A DNA stretch of 64,000 bases from Ralstonia pickettii DTP0602 (GTDB taxonomy: Bacteria > Pseudomonadota > Gammaproteobacteria > Burkholderiales > Burkholderiaceae). Location of the stretch: the NCBI GenBank assembly GCA_000471925.1, contig CP006667.1:1922001-1986000 (forward strand), given 5' to 3'. Positions 25,927 through 34,741 of the stretch are shown piece after piece; position 1 is the stretch's first letter, and every line of letters begins with the position of its first letter. The notes beneath the pieces were generated by a model. That model had not been told where the DNA came from and did not search any database. It saw only the letters and a program-made list of their open reading frames with translations. Both the position numbers and the translations under genes were made by a program.

Positions 25927-26649
25927 CTATCGGCCGAGGTATTGCTCGATGCGTTGCCGCAGCCCGGGTTCCGCTGCGGACCGAACCAATGCCGCCATGT
26001 CGACATCCGCTGTCGGTGGATGTACCGCGGCGTAAAGGCTCTCCTGCGCCCGTGGGGAAAGCATGGTGGCGTCCTTGAGGTCACGCGCGAAGAGAGCAGT
26101 CCAGTCATCCTGCTCGGTCACGCGGGAGACCAGATCAATCTGGTTCGCTTCATCGGCGGGAATTTCACGAACAGTCTGCAGGATTTCGCGCGCCCGTTCG
26201 TTGCCGACAAGCGCGGCGAAGCGGCGCGTTCCAAGCACCAGATCAAACAAGAGACCGGGCATGCGGAATTTTGTGTCTGACGTGGCATAGCGCCGCTTGC
26301 ATGCCGCGAACAGATCGACCCCGGCTCCGAAGTTCCTCCCGTGTGCGTACGCTACCGTCATACAGGGCGAGTACGCGATCAATTGCAGCAGCGTTTCGAT
26401 CCTGACCAGGCGAAGGAGAAGGCTCGCGTCTGTTTCCTGGTCGAGACTGCCGAGGTCAAAGCCTGCGCAGAAGTTGCGCCCCATGCCACGAAAGGCGATG
26501 AGCCTGACAGCGTCATCGGTGTGGGCCTGTCGGATCGCCTGGACCAATGCTTCGACAAGTTCTGGAGACAAGGCATTCAGCTTGTCGGGCCGATTCAGCG
26601 TGAGCGTAACGGAATCACCGTCCCGATTCACGATCAGATTCTCATTCAT
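25927..26649 (-). CDS. enoyl-CoA hydratase/isomerase family protein
   Basis: 240 residues of the crotonase fold. Marks are VTLTLNRPDKLNALSPELVE, the oxyanion-hole segment AFRGMGRNFCAGFDLGSLDQ and YAHGRNFGAGVDLFAACKRR. The positions of the two catalytic glutamates of mitochondrial hydratase are not conserved (AGVDLFAAC, MPGLLFDLV), so hydratase, isomerase or another crotonase reaction is open. Its start overlaps the stop of the CoA-transferase gene by four bases (ATGA), so it acts on the CoA ester made there. Short for the family. Confidence 0.88.
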   Translation of the reverse strand: MNENLIVNRDGDSVTLTLNRPDKLNALSPELVEALVQAIRQAHTDDAVRLIAFRGMGRNFCAGFDLGSLDQETDASLLLRLVRIETLLQLIAYSPCMTVAYAHGRNFGAGVDLFAACKRRYATSDTKFRMPGLLFDLVLGTRRFAALVGNERAREILQTVREIPADEANQIDLVSRVTEQDDWTALFARDLKDATMLSPRAQESLYAAVHPPTADVDMAALVRSAAEPGLRQRIEQYLGR

Positions 26650-27827
26650 TGCACGAACTCCTCATTGGATTCTTGGCTTGCGCCAAGGATTTCCATGTTG
26701 TGCTCCCCTAATGCCGGGGGAGCACTGCGGATCGGCAGGTTGTTTCCGGACAGGCGAATCGGCGAGGCAAAGGTACGAGTCTCCACACCATTGGGCAGCG
26801 TGAGGAGCTGGACCCATTGCATGTGTTTCACCTGTTCGTCGGCTAGCACGTCGGAGTAGTTGTTGATCGGCGCGCATGGCACCCCGGCAGCCCTGAATCG
26901 CATGAGCCAGGTCTCCGCGTCCTCCCGAATGAACTCGGTTTCCAGCAGCTCGCGCAGTTCAACCTGATGCTTGGCCCGAAGCGCCGGACTAGTGAAGCGG
27001 CTGTCGACCAACATCTCGTCGCGCGCCATGACGCCACATACCGCGCGCCACAGCGCATTGTTGCCGGCTGCCATGCCAAAGTAGCCATCGCGGCAGGCGA
27101 AGACCTGATACGGCGCATTGCGCGGGTGGGCGCTTCCCAGCTTGACCGGATCGCGGCCACTGCCAAAGAATTCGGAAGTCTGCAGGGCAGCAATGCCAAG
27201 CGTGGCACCGAGCATTGAGATATCAACGTGCGTGCCCTTGCAGGTTGCGCTTGCCTGTTGTAGCGCGCAGATGGCGGAAAACGCGGCGTAGAGCCCGGCG
27301 GAAAAATCGGCGATCGGCACGCCGCACTTCACGGGCGGGCCGCCTGCCTCGCCTGTCACGCTCATGATGCCGCTCATGGCCTGCAGGGTCAGATCGAAGC
27401 CGCCTTCGCTGGCCCGTGGGCCAGTCTGGCCGTAGGCGGAAATTGAACAGTAGACCAGTTGCGGATTTCTTTCACGTACGGCTTCGTACCCCAGCCCCAA
27501 CCGATCCATGACGCCGGGCCGGTTGTTTTCAATCAGGATATCTGCTGTGTCTATCAGATCAAGGGCCCTCGCCAAATCCTCAGTTTTCTTTAGATCTAGT
27601 GTGACCGACCGCTTGTTCCGATTCAGAGAGGCGAAGTTTTCGCTGTAGCCGGCCGAGATGGGCGGCCAACTCCGCAACGTATCCCCGGTTTCCGGATGTT
27701 CAATCTTGATGACGTCAGCCCCCATGTCCGCCAGCAACATGGCGCAGTAGGGGCCCGCAGCCACATTGCAGATCTCGATTACCCGGACGCCTTGCAGGGG
27801 GAGGGCGTGTTGTATTGGATTGGTCAT
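26646..27827 (-). CDS. class III (CaiB/BaiF-type) acyl-CoA transferase
   Basis: 393 residues from MTNPIQHALPLQGVRVIEIC; an ATG at 27902 overlapping the transporter stop would add 25 untypical residues, though the 4-base overlap there leaves some doubt. Marks are GVRVIEICNVAAGPYCAMLL, ADMGADVIKIEHPETGD, NRNKRSVTLDL and VPIADFSAGLYAA with the likely nucleophilic Asp. It activates a carboxylic acid by CoA transfer. It lies between the transporter and the crotonase in the demethylase cluster, so it should act on the imported or demethylated acid (inference). Confidence 0.92.
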   Translation of the reverse strand: MTNPIQHALPLQGVRVIEICNVAAGPYCAMLLADMGADVIKIEHPETGDTLRSWPPISAGYSENFASLNRNKRSVTLDLKKTEDLARALDLIDTADILIENNRPGVMDRLGLGYEAVRERNPQLVYCSISAYGQTGPRASEGGFDLTLQAMSGIMSVTGEAGGPPVKCGVPIADFSAGLYAAFSAICALQQASATCKGTHVDISMLGATLGIAALQTSEFFGSGRDPVKLGSAHPRNAPYQVFACRDGYFGMAAGNNALWRAVCGVMARDEMLVDSRFTSPALRAKHQVELRELLETEFIREDAETWLMRFRAAGVPCAPINNYSDVLADEQVKHMQWVQLLTLPNGVETRTFASPIRLSGNNLPIRSAPPALGEHNMEILGASQESNEEFVQ

Positions 27828-27898
27828 CGTGAGTGCCTGGAATTGATTGGAAAGTGGGGCCGGCGGAAGCAGGGGTGATTCCGCCGGGAGACCATCGG

Positions 27899-29302
27899 TC
27901 ATGCGCTGATGTGCGGCACGACCAGCAGGTACAGCAAGCCGAAGAATGTTCCCGCGGTGATGAAGCTGACCAGCGTGAATCCCAGCACCCGCTGCACGCC
28001 AACGCCAGCGATTGCAACGACGGGAATGGCCCAGAAGGGTTGCAGCAGACTGCCGGCTAGCTCACCCGCTGCTACGGCCATCGAGGTGCCTGCCAGGGTT
28101 GAGCCAAGCTGTTGTGCTGCAGGAATCGTGAAGGGGCCCTGCACGGCCCAGTGACCACCGCCGCTGGGGATGAAGATGGTGATGATGATGGAGCCAAGAT
28201 AGCTCCAAAACGGTAGCGTATCGGTGGACGCGAAGCGGATGAACGATGCCGAGGCAACTTCTGCCAGGCCGGTTGCATGCATGATTCCCATGATGCCCCC
28301 GTAAAAGGGATACTGCAGCAGCATGGGCCCGGTCACCTTCGCCGCTTCCGTCACCGCATGGACGTAGGCGCCGGCGCTTCCGTGCAGGCATAGCCCGGCG
28401 AGCAGGAAGATGAAGATGACTGTATTAATGTCCAGGTGAATGCCGGTCGCGCTCCATTGCTGCACTAGGTACGCTGCACCAGCCACGACGAACAACAGTG
28501 CGCACAGCCGGGACCTTTCAAGCAGACCCGCCAGGCAATCGCGCCGCTTGGGAGTGGCGACAGCGGCTTCGCTGGCCTCGATCGCCTTCGGATCTGCAGC
28601 AATCGTGTCGCTCTCCGATGGGCGCATCATCATGAACACCAGCGGCAGCAGCAGTGTGGCGATGAGCCCGGCCACGAGATTCCAACCGGAGAAAACCGTA
28701 TCCGCCAACGGTACTACTGCGCGGGTGTGTTGCTCGACGATGTTGAGGGGGTTCCCCGGCGTGGCGATGGACAGAGCGATCGAACTGGACATGCCGGTGA
28801 AGGCCCAGAGAACCCACGCCGTGTAGCCAGCCGCCACGAGCCACGCGAAGTCTACGCGAACCCGCTTGGCAACTTCCTTGGCCAGCATCGCCCCGACCAC
28901 CAGGCCGAATCCCCAGTTAAGGAACGTGGCGAAGGCACCCACGAACGAGACCAGCGCGACCGCTGACAGGGGGCCGGTAGCGAGCATGGTGAGACGTTGC
29001 AAGCCGCGCCGGATGACTGGAGCACTGGCCAGGGCGTAGCCCGTGACCAGCACCAGCACCATCTGGAAGGCAAAGGTGAAAATTCCAAAAATGCCTTTGT
29101 ACCAACCGGACAGAATGTTGCTGACTGAGCCGCCGGGGGCAAAGACGGCTGCACAGGCCGCCGTCATCGCCGTCAGCAAGATCACGATCACGAACGGATC
29201 GGGCATCAGGCGTTCAAACAGATAAACGCATGATGCGATTGCGCGCTGCATCCATGTCTTTTGTGACAGGGGCCCGGACAGGGCGATTTCCTGTGCATCC
29301 AT
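27899..29302 (-). CDS. atoE: AtoE-type short-chain fatty acid transporter
   Basis: 467 residues from MDAQEIALSGPLSQKTW, with ggagacaaatc upstream. A dozen or more hydrophobic segments are visible, for example LMPDPFVIVILLTAMTAACA, FAFQMVLVLVTGYALASAPV, FVGAFATFLNWGFGLVVGAM and the end FGLLYLLVVPHISA. The family mark LNWGFGLVVGA and the PSGGGHWAVQGPF segment are typical of AtoE/short-chain fatty acid transporters. It sits in the inner membrane and suggests that the substrate of this cluster is a short carboxylic acid and not a typical aromatic. Symbol is by family only. Confidence 0.88.
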   Translation of the reverse strand: MDAQEIALSGPLSQKTWMQRAIASCVYLFERLMPDPFVIVILLTAMTAACAAVFAPGGSVSNILSGWYKGIFGIFTFAFQMVLVLVTGYALASAPVIRRGLQRLTMLATGPLSAVALVSFVGAFATFLNWGFGLVVGAMLAKEVAKRVRVDFAWLVAAGYTAWVLWAFTGMSSSIALSIATPGNPLNIVEQHTRAVVPLADTVFSGWNLVAGLIATLLLPLVFMMMRPSESDTIAADPKAIEASEAAVATPKRRDCLAGLLERSRLCALLFVVAGAAYLVQQWSATGIHLDINTVIFIFLLAGLCLHGSAGAYVHAVTEAAKVTGPMLLQYPFYGGIMGIMHATGLAEVASASFIRFASTDTLPFWSYLGSIIITIFIPSGGGHWAVQGPFTIPAAQQLGSTLAGTSMAVAAGELAGSLLQPFWAIPVVAIAGVGVQRVLGFTLVSFITAGTFFGLLYLLVVPHISA

Positions 29303-29367
29303 GATTTGTCTCCTCACCAGAGGGTTGCGGGCCCGTATCGGGCCTCTGTAGTCGGTGGCGCTATGCC

Positions 29368-30477
29368 CTACGCGGCGGCTTCGGCGGGCTGGGGATGGAT
29401 GGGGATGATGGCTTTCTCGTCCTGGCGCTCTTGTCGCTGCATGGCCATCAGAATCTGTCGGGCGCGGCGCAGGGCCTTGTCCGTTTTCAGGAAGAGTTCG
29501 GAGTAGTCGTCGTCGGGATAGTCAAACATCTTCTGCTGCCGCTCCAGCGCCCATTGATCCTGGGCGACGACTTCCGGAAACATTTCGGCCACTTTGTGGG
29601 CGGTGAGAATGCTGGTGTCGCTCAGCGTCGTATGCCCCTTCGTGCAGGAGACATTCCAGCGCCACACCAGATTGGCCTCATCGACCGGGTAATGCAGGTG
29701 CAGGAGCGTGTAGCCGCGTTCCATCGCGGTCCCCAGTTGACCTTCAGGCGCGACGTGCATTTCGACGCGGGTCAGGCCCGGACTCACCATGCAGTGAGTA
29801 TGCAGGCGCTCGACTTCATCGTAGTGGAACCACTCACGCAGGTATGGCGGCTGCTCGTAGCCGTGCACATGGCGGATGGTCTTGACATAGTCGTAGCCCC
29901 CGGCGTTACCCTCTTCGAGCTGTACGGGAATCAGGCTGTTCGCCTTGTCTCCGATGTTGCCGTCATGCAGGGGATAGAAATGGGTGATGTCGAGCAGGTT
30001 CTCGATCAGCAGTAGATAGTTGGCTGGAACTTCCAGTGGTTGCGGCGAGCCAACGGCATCCTTGTCCGGGGAGATGACTTCCGGTGTGCGAGGTGGTTCG
30101 ATGCCAGACGCGGCCTTCTGATCGCCAGGCCAGACCCAGACGACGCCGTCCGTTTCCCGCACTGGAATGACATGCAGGCGCGCCTGCGGCGGGATCTTGC
30201 CAGGCTGGGATGGGATCTCTACGCACTGTCCGGTCGCGTCATAGCAGAGACCGTGGTACGCACATTCGAGACGGCCATCGTCGAGCAGCTTGCTCTGGGA
30301 GAGAGGGAAGCGCTTGTGACAGCAACGATCGTCAAACGCGACCACTTCGCCACCGTCGGTACGCCACATGACGATGGGCTTGCCGGCAATCTTGAACCCC
30401 TTCAGCTCATGGGCCGGAAACTCCCGCGAGAAACCGATGGGGTACCAGCAATTCTTCACAAACTCGAACTTGCTCAT
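29368..30477 (-). CDS. Rieske non-heme iron oxygenase, VanA/demethylase-like
   Basis: 369 residues. The N-terminal Rieske domain has C52-x-H54 (DDRCCHKRF) and C72-x2-H75 (ECAYHG). The catalytic domain has the iron-site motif IENLLDITHFYPLH, with N159, D162, H165 and H170. Single-component alpha subunits with a VanB-type reductase next door are mostly O- or N-demethylases that release formaldehyde. The reductase gene ends 51 bp upstream and formaldehyde-oxidising genes lie downstream. The substrate is unlikely to be plain vanillate, because a CoA-transferase, a crotonase and an AtoE transporter share the operon (inference). Confidence 0.93.
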   Translation of the reverse strand: MSKFEFVKNCWYPIGFSREFPAHELKGFKIAGKPIVMWRTDGGEVVAFDDRCCHKRFPLSQSKLLDDGRLECAYHGLCYDATGQCVEIPSQPGKIPPQARLHVIPVRETDGVVWVWPGDQKAASGIEPPRTPEVISPDKDAVGSPQPLEVPANYLLLIENLLDITHFYPLHDGNIGDKANSLIPVQLEEGNAGGYDYVKTIRHVHGYEQPPYLREWFHYDEVERLHTHCMVSPGLTRVEMHVAPEGQLGTAMERGYTLLHLHYPVDEANLVWRWNVSCTKGHTTLSDTSILTAHKVAEMFPEVVAQDQWALERQQKMFDYPDDDYSELFLKTDKALRRARQILMAMQRQERQDEKAIIPIHPQPAEAAA

Positions 30478-30528
30478 CTCTGTTGTCTCCTCGTCTTTTG
30501 GGGGATGCAGAACCCAGCAATTGCTGAC

Positions 30529-31539
30529 CTATAGGTCAAGGGTCAAGGTTGTGCTCTTGGCACGGCAGCAGCAGATCATGACGAACTCCTGCTGGTCGTC
30601 TTCGTCGAGTACGCTGTCGCTATGGATCGGTTCACCATCCAGATAGCGCGTCATGCAGGTGCCGCAATAGCCTTCTTCGCAGGACACATCGACGTCGACG
30701 GCGTTTTCCCGCAGGATCTGGACAATGGTCTTGCCAGGCGGCACGGTGAAGGTCTTGCCACAGCGGGCGAGGCACACCTCGAACGGGATTTCCGCCGCAG
30801 CGGGGGTTGCGCTGGTGCCCGATGAAGGGGCTGAGAAGCGCTCGCAATGTCTGGTGCCTGGCGCCCAGTGCGTGGAACTGGCGTCGACGGCGTCCATGAA
30901 ACGCGAGGGGCCGCAGTAGTAGAGATGCGCACCAGCCGGCTGTTCGCGCAGGACAGCGCTCAGATCGAGGCCGTTTGCGGGATTACCGTCGTCATGGTGG
31001 ACCACGGCAATGCCGGCCTGTACGAGCAGCCTGAGTTCCTCGAGGAAAGCAGTGCGTTCTGGGGAGCGCGTGCAGTAATACAGTTGGAACGTGTCGCCCC
31101 GCGCCAGCGCGGCGTTCATCATGGATCGGATGGGGGTAATGCCGATACCACCCGCTACAAAAACGTGGCGTGAGGTTTCTGCGAGCGGAAAGTGATTGCG
31201 GGGCGCCGAAATCAGCAGGTGATCGCCGGCGGTAAGTTGGTGCATTCCGACCGAGCCGCCACGGCCGGCGGGATCCCTCAACACCGCGACGACGTAACGG
31301 CTGGCATCGAGTGGATCGCTGCAGATGGAGTACTGCCGGATCAGGCCCGACGGAAGATGAACGTCGACATGGGCGCCGGCTGAAAAGGCCGGCAACGGCA
31401 TGCCAGTCGGGTCTACCAACTCGAATGCGCGGATGTCGTCAGCGAGCTCGCTGATGGAACGGATGGAAACGGGGAACTTGCCAGTTGCCATTGGCCGTGA
31501 ACGGGTGGCGGCAGGCGGTCTTTCGACGATGAGGTCCAT
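30529..31539 (-). CDS. VanB-type flavin/2Fe-2S oxygenase reductase
   Basis: 336 residues from MDLIVERPPAATRSRP, with acaggagaccgcg just upstream; the earlier ATG at 31605 is not used. Order of domains: FMN-binding barrel (IRQYSICSDPLDASRYVV), NAD-binding fold (FVAGGIGITPIRSM) and a C-terminal plant-type ferredoxin with CEEGYCGTC and the fourth Cys in VMICCCR. It transfers electrons from NADH to the Rieske oxygenase encoded next. A LysR gene lies 201 bp upstream on the same strand and a candidate operator sits between them. Confidence 0.95.
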   Translation of the reverse strand: MDLIVERPPAATRSRPMATGKFPVSIRSISELADDIRAFELVDPTGMPLPAFSAGAHVDVHLPSGLIRQYSICSDPLDASRYVVAVLRDPAGRGGSVGMHQLTAGDHLLISAPRNHFPLAETSRHVFVAGGIGITPIRSMMNAALARGDTFQLYYCTRSPERTAFLEELRLLVQAGIAVVHHDDGNPANGLDLSAVLREQPAGAHLYYCGPSRFMDAVDASSTHWAPGTRHCERFSAPSSGTSATPAAAEIPFEVCLARCGKTFTVPPGKTIVQILRENAVDVDVSCEEGYCGTCMTRYLDGEPIHSDSVLDEDDQQEFVMICCCRAKSTTLTLDL

Positions 31540-31619
31540 CGCGGTCTCCTGTAGGCTTGCCCACCGGCCGAGCGTGGCGGTAAGGTCGTCTGTGATTTGA
31601 TCCAAGCCTAGAAGTCGCG

Positions 31620-31638
31620 ATTGTTTAATTCAAACGAT
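31620..31638. promoter_or_regulatory. candidate LysR operator before the VanB-like gene
   Basis: Imperfect palindrome ATTGTTT-AATTC-AAACGAT (6 of 7 arm positions match), in an AT-rich 200-bp gap between the LysR stop and the reductase start, 80 bases before the reductase ATG. Size and AT-rich symmetry fit a T-N11-A LysR site. No binding evidence. Confidence 0.4.
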
Positions 31639-31740
31639 ATATTTTTGCAGAATCACATCGGAATTATTGATGTGTACGGGTCAAGGGCTGCGTCTGCGCA
31701 CGGGCGCCGAGGGATGTGACGCCGACGACCTCCCGACGTA

Positions 31741-32622
31741 TTACTTTTGGAACTCACTGACGCTTTGTGCGAGTTCGGCGATCGCGCTAGGAAGGGAGTA
31801 GGTGTGCTCGGGGGACACGGCCGCGACAAACTCGACCGGATCGAAGGGGTTGCGAACCTCAATGATTTCCAGCAAACCATCGCCGAGTTGGCGCTGGTAG
31901 TTAGGAACTGGGAGATAGGTCACGCCCATTCCTGCTATTGCCAGGGATGCCGCGACGCCCATGCTCTTGCAGCGCGCCAGGTAGCGGCAATGCGCGTGAT
32001 CGCGCAGGAACCAGGCATCGATGGCCGCGCTGTGGAATGACTGTGGCTTCAGCCCAATGATTGGATACTGCGCCAGTTCCGCGGGCGAATGAATGTGCCG
32101 GGCTGCCAGGCCTGGACTTGCCATCCAGGCGAAATCGACTGTCCCGAGAGAAATGGCCGAGACGTCATGCGTGTGGGTATGCCCAGGTGCCAAGACGAGG
32201 TCGAGTTCGCCTTGCGCAAGCGCATTCATCAGATCGCTCGTCAGAGCCTCGTCGATCTCCAAGCGTACTTGCGGATACTCTTTCGCGATCCTCTTGATTA
32301 GGGCTGGCAGCCAAGAGATGGAGACAACTTCCGCGACACCAATTCGGATGGTGCCGCTCACGGAATCGGGCGCAGCAACGCGATGGGATAACTCCGAGGA
32401 AAGATTCAGAATACGCGTCGCATAGTCGAAGACTTCACGCCCACGCGGAGTCAGCCGGGCCTTACGCTGAGTTCGGTCAAAAAGTTCGACGCCCAAGCTA
32501 CGCTCCAACTCACGCAGCCTCATTGAGACTGTCGATTGCGTTGCACATAGCCGCTCTGCCGCGGCGGCGAATCCGTCAAGCTGGACTATCCAATAGAAGG
32601 TCTCAAGCTGCTGTAGCGTCAT
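31741..32622 (-). CDS. LysR-family transcriptional regulator of the demethylase cluster
   Basis: 293 residues, opening MTLQQLETFYWIVQLDGFAA with the winged HTH RLCATQSTVSMRLRELERSL, followed by the effector domain (VSGTIRIGVAEVVSISWLPA). It is the first gene of a co-directional nine-gene row and the only regulator inside it. Unusually it is not divergent from its likely target; the AT-rich gap with the palindrome at 31620 lies downstream of it. Recombinase debris begins 145 bp upstream. Confidence 0.93.
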   Translation of the reverse strand: MTLQQLETFYWIVQLDGFAAAAERLCATQSTVSMRLRELERSLGVELFDRTQRKARLTPRGREVFDYATRILNLSSELSHRVAAPDSVSGTIRIGVAEVVSISWLPALIKRIAKEYPQVRLEIDEALTSDLMNALAQGELDLVLAPGHTHTHDVSAISLGTVDFAWMASPGLAARHIHSPAELAQYPIIGLKPQSFHSAAIDAWFLRDHAHCRYLARCKSMGVAASLAIAGMGVTYLPVPNYQRQLGDGLLEIIEVRNPFDPVEFVAAVSPEHTYSLPSAIAELAQSVSEFQK

Positions 32623-32767
32623 GTTTTTCGTGGGTTTGTTCCCATTGAGTTCCTCAAAGCATATACGGACCGGTTGCTGCCAGTCACCAGACCGAGCTAC
32701 TAAAACGCAGAACTCGCAGCTACGGTGCAGTCAAAATTTCATGTTCATGAAATAACCCATCATCCTT

Positions 32768-33268
32768 CTATTTCTCAGTGCCCCAGTCGATCCGGTGCCG
32801 CGCCTGTGTGGCTTCATGCCGCGCATCCTCCTCGCTGTGCAGGTAGCCGCTCGTCGTCGACAGCGAGCTGTGCCCAAAGCTGTCGCACACAAAGCGCAGG
32901 TCGACCTGCTGGTCGGTTATGTACGAACCGGCGGTGTGGCGCAGCCAGTGCGCCGAGGCGCTCGCCAGCACCGCGGCTTGCGCCTCCCACTCTGGCCCCC
33001 GCGCCCGCAAGCGCTCCGCGGCTAGGCCAAACACCTCTTTCAGGATCAGGTGCAGCGCGCCGCGTGACAGCGGTTTCTCGTGACCCTCGCTTCCAATCAC
33101 CGGTAGCACCAGCGGACGCGTCTCCCCGAACTGCGGGGTAGGCGGCAACGCGTGGGCGCGGCGGTAGCGCGCCAGTTCGGCAATCAACTCGTCGGTCGCC
33201 GGCACCAGCCGGGTGTTGTTGCCTTTGCCGGCCACCTCCAGCCACCAGCCGCTCGATGCCCTGGGCAT
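32768..33268 (-). pseudogene. C-terminal part of a tyrosine recombinase
   Basis: 166 residues covering the end of the catalytic domain: EVAGKGNNTRLVP, the HxxR box (SAHWLRHTAGS), SFGHSSLSTTSGYLHSEEDA with the tyrosine nucleophile, then a short tail. The first catalytic Arg and the core-binding domain are missing, because the frame begins at the edge of a hairpin repeat (33270-33297). It therefore cannot be a working recombinase. It is the same kind of protein as the fragments at 22864-23349, so debris from this family lies on both sides of the demethylase cluster. Confidence 0.75.
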
Positions 33269-33269
33269 C

Positions 33270-33297
33270 CGTAGAACAAAGTTTCCTTTGTTCTACG
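33270..33297. repeat. 12-bp perfect inverted repeat at the recombinase/nuclease junction
   Basis: Arms CGTAGAACAAAG and CTTTGTTCTACG with a four-base loop TTTC. It lies exactly between the truncated recombinase and the nuclease remnant. It lacks the T-run of a terminator; it may be a recombination scar or a mobile-element end. Confidence 0.55.
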
Positions 33298-33714
33298 CTT
33301 GGAGGCAGCGCTGGTCGAACACATAACTCGTTTCCTACTCGAGCTCGGGGCCGGCTTCGCCTATGTCGGCCGACAGGTTCACCTCGAAGAGGTGGCGATG
33401 ATTTCTACCTTGATCTGCTGTTCTACCACCTCAAGCTGCGCTGCTATATCGTCATTGAACTGAAGACTGGCGCCTTTAAGCCCGAGTATGCAGGTCGGAT
33501 CAGTTTCTACCTGTCGGCGGTTGAGGACTTGATGAAAACCGAGGCCGACCATCCTACCATCGTGGCTGCTGTTATGCCAGGAACACAACCGGCTGGTGGT
33601 CGAGTACGCGCTGAGCGGCATGGGGAATCCGATAGGCGTAGCCCAGTACCAGTTCATTGCGGAACTGAACTGGACTTCCTCTACGACGGCTTAGACTTCT
33701 ACCGAATTCACTGA
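33298..33714 (+). pseudogene. frameshifted remnant of a YhcG-type PDDEXK nuclease (DUF1016)
   Basis: Three frames together restore a typical YhcG C-terminus. The first reads LEAALVEHITRFLLELGAGF then AYVGRQVHLE. After a shift near 33390 comes GGDDFYLDLLFYHLKLRCYI and VIELKTGAFKPEYAG, with the nuclease residues D and ExK. After another shift near 33567 comes LLLCQEHNRLVVEYALSGMG and NPIGVAQYQF. The N-terminal half is absent. Such nucleases occur in defence or mobile loci. Two frameshifts plus truncation make it non-functional. Its end overlaps the end of the convergent SDR gene. Confidence 0.8.
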
Positions 33715-34686
33715 CGCCAAGTTCACAGTTTCATAATCGCCGCGCGGAAGCACCAGCGATTCGAGTTTGGCCACCACATCGGACGGTGTCGCAGTGGACT
33801 TAGGTGTATGTGCGTAGATATGCGGGCGCCGCTCCTTGCGATCGAACCAGATCGCCTCGGGGCGTACCTGCTCCGGCCGGCGGCTAGCCAACCAGACGAT
33901 GGTGTCGGCGCCCTTCTGATGGTCGCGCAGCACGGATTTGAGGATGGCGACGAAGCGCGGCATCGAGCGGTTGACGCTGGCGGTATTGACCCAACCGGGG
34001 TGCATCGCATAGAAGCACTTGCCGGTGTCGGCGAAGGCCGCACGCCAATGCGTCATGAGCATCATCTGCGCGCGCTTAGCAAGGCCGTAGGCGCGCACGC
34101 CGAGATAGCCGGGGCCGGTGATATTGAGATCGTCGACCACCATCGCGTGGTTGTACATGCCGCCCGACGCCACCTCGATCACGGTGGCATCGTCGCGCAG
34201 CATCTTGCGTCCCAGCAATTCGCGCAACAGCAGATAGTGGCCGAGAACGTTTGTGGCAAACGAGGTCTCGAGCCCCTCTCGGGTGATGATCTGGTCCCGC
34301 TTCTGGATGCCCACATTGTTGACCGCCACATCGATGCGCACCCCGCGCTGCTCCAGGCGGTCAACCAGCGCCCAGACGTCAGCCTGCAGTGAGAAGTCCG
34401 CTGTCTCGATCTGTACCGCTTCCGGTCGCGTCACCGAGGCGGCGAACGCCTTCAGCTTGGCGGTGTCTCGCGCCACGCAGATGACGATAGCGCCGGCCGC
34501 CACGGCTTGCCGAGCAGCGGAGGCGCCGATCCCTTCCGAGCCACCAGTGACCAGCCAGGTTTGCCCGCGGAAATCCGGGTTGATCCGGCGCCAGAACATG
34601 CGGCGCGCGTGATAGCCGATCGCACTGTAGCTCGCCGTGAAGCGGCAATAGAACGCGATGATCTTCTTGAGTGGGGTCTTGGCCAT
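33691..34686 (-). CDS. short-chain dehydrogenase/reductase
   Basis: 331 residues, long for an SDR because of a ~40-residue N-terminal leader (FYCRFTASYSAIGYHARRMF) before the Rossmann motif LVTGGSEGIGASAA. NNVGIQ, IEVASGGMYN and the active-site YGLAKRAQM are all present, so it should be catalytic. The layout resembles retinol-dehydrogenase-like SDRs. The last residues (ASVNSVEV) overlap the nuclease remnant on the other strand, so the C-terminus may have been altered by the rearrangement. Same strand as the SnoaL-like and hydrolase genes upstream. Confidence 0.88.
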   Translation of the reverse strand: MAKTPLKKIIAFYCRFTASYSAIGYHARRMFWRRINPDFRGQTWLVTGGSEGIGASAARQAVAAGAIVICVARDTAKLKAFAASVTRPEAVQIETADFSLQADVWALVDRLEQRGVRIDVAVNNVGIQKRDQIITREGLETSFATNVLGHYLLLRELLGRKMLRDDATVIEVASGGMYNHAMVVDDLNITGPGYLGVRAYGLAKRAQMMLMTHWRAAFADTGKCFYAMHPGWVNTASVNRSMPRFVAILKSVLRDHQKGADTIVWLASRRPEQVRPEAIWFDRKERRPHIYAHTPKSTATPSDVVAKLESLVLPRGDYETVNLASVNSVEV

Positions 34687-34741
34687 GATACTGGAACTGA
34701 TAGTTGAGCTGGAATGCGTTGTGCGGTGCCGCGGATCAGCC

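Noticed and set aside
29368-31539. Naming the oxygenase and reductase vanA and vanB
   Set aside because: Motifs fit the VanAB class, but the operon partners point away from vanillate, so a symbol would overstate the evidence.
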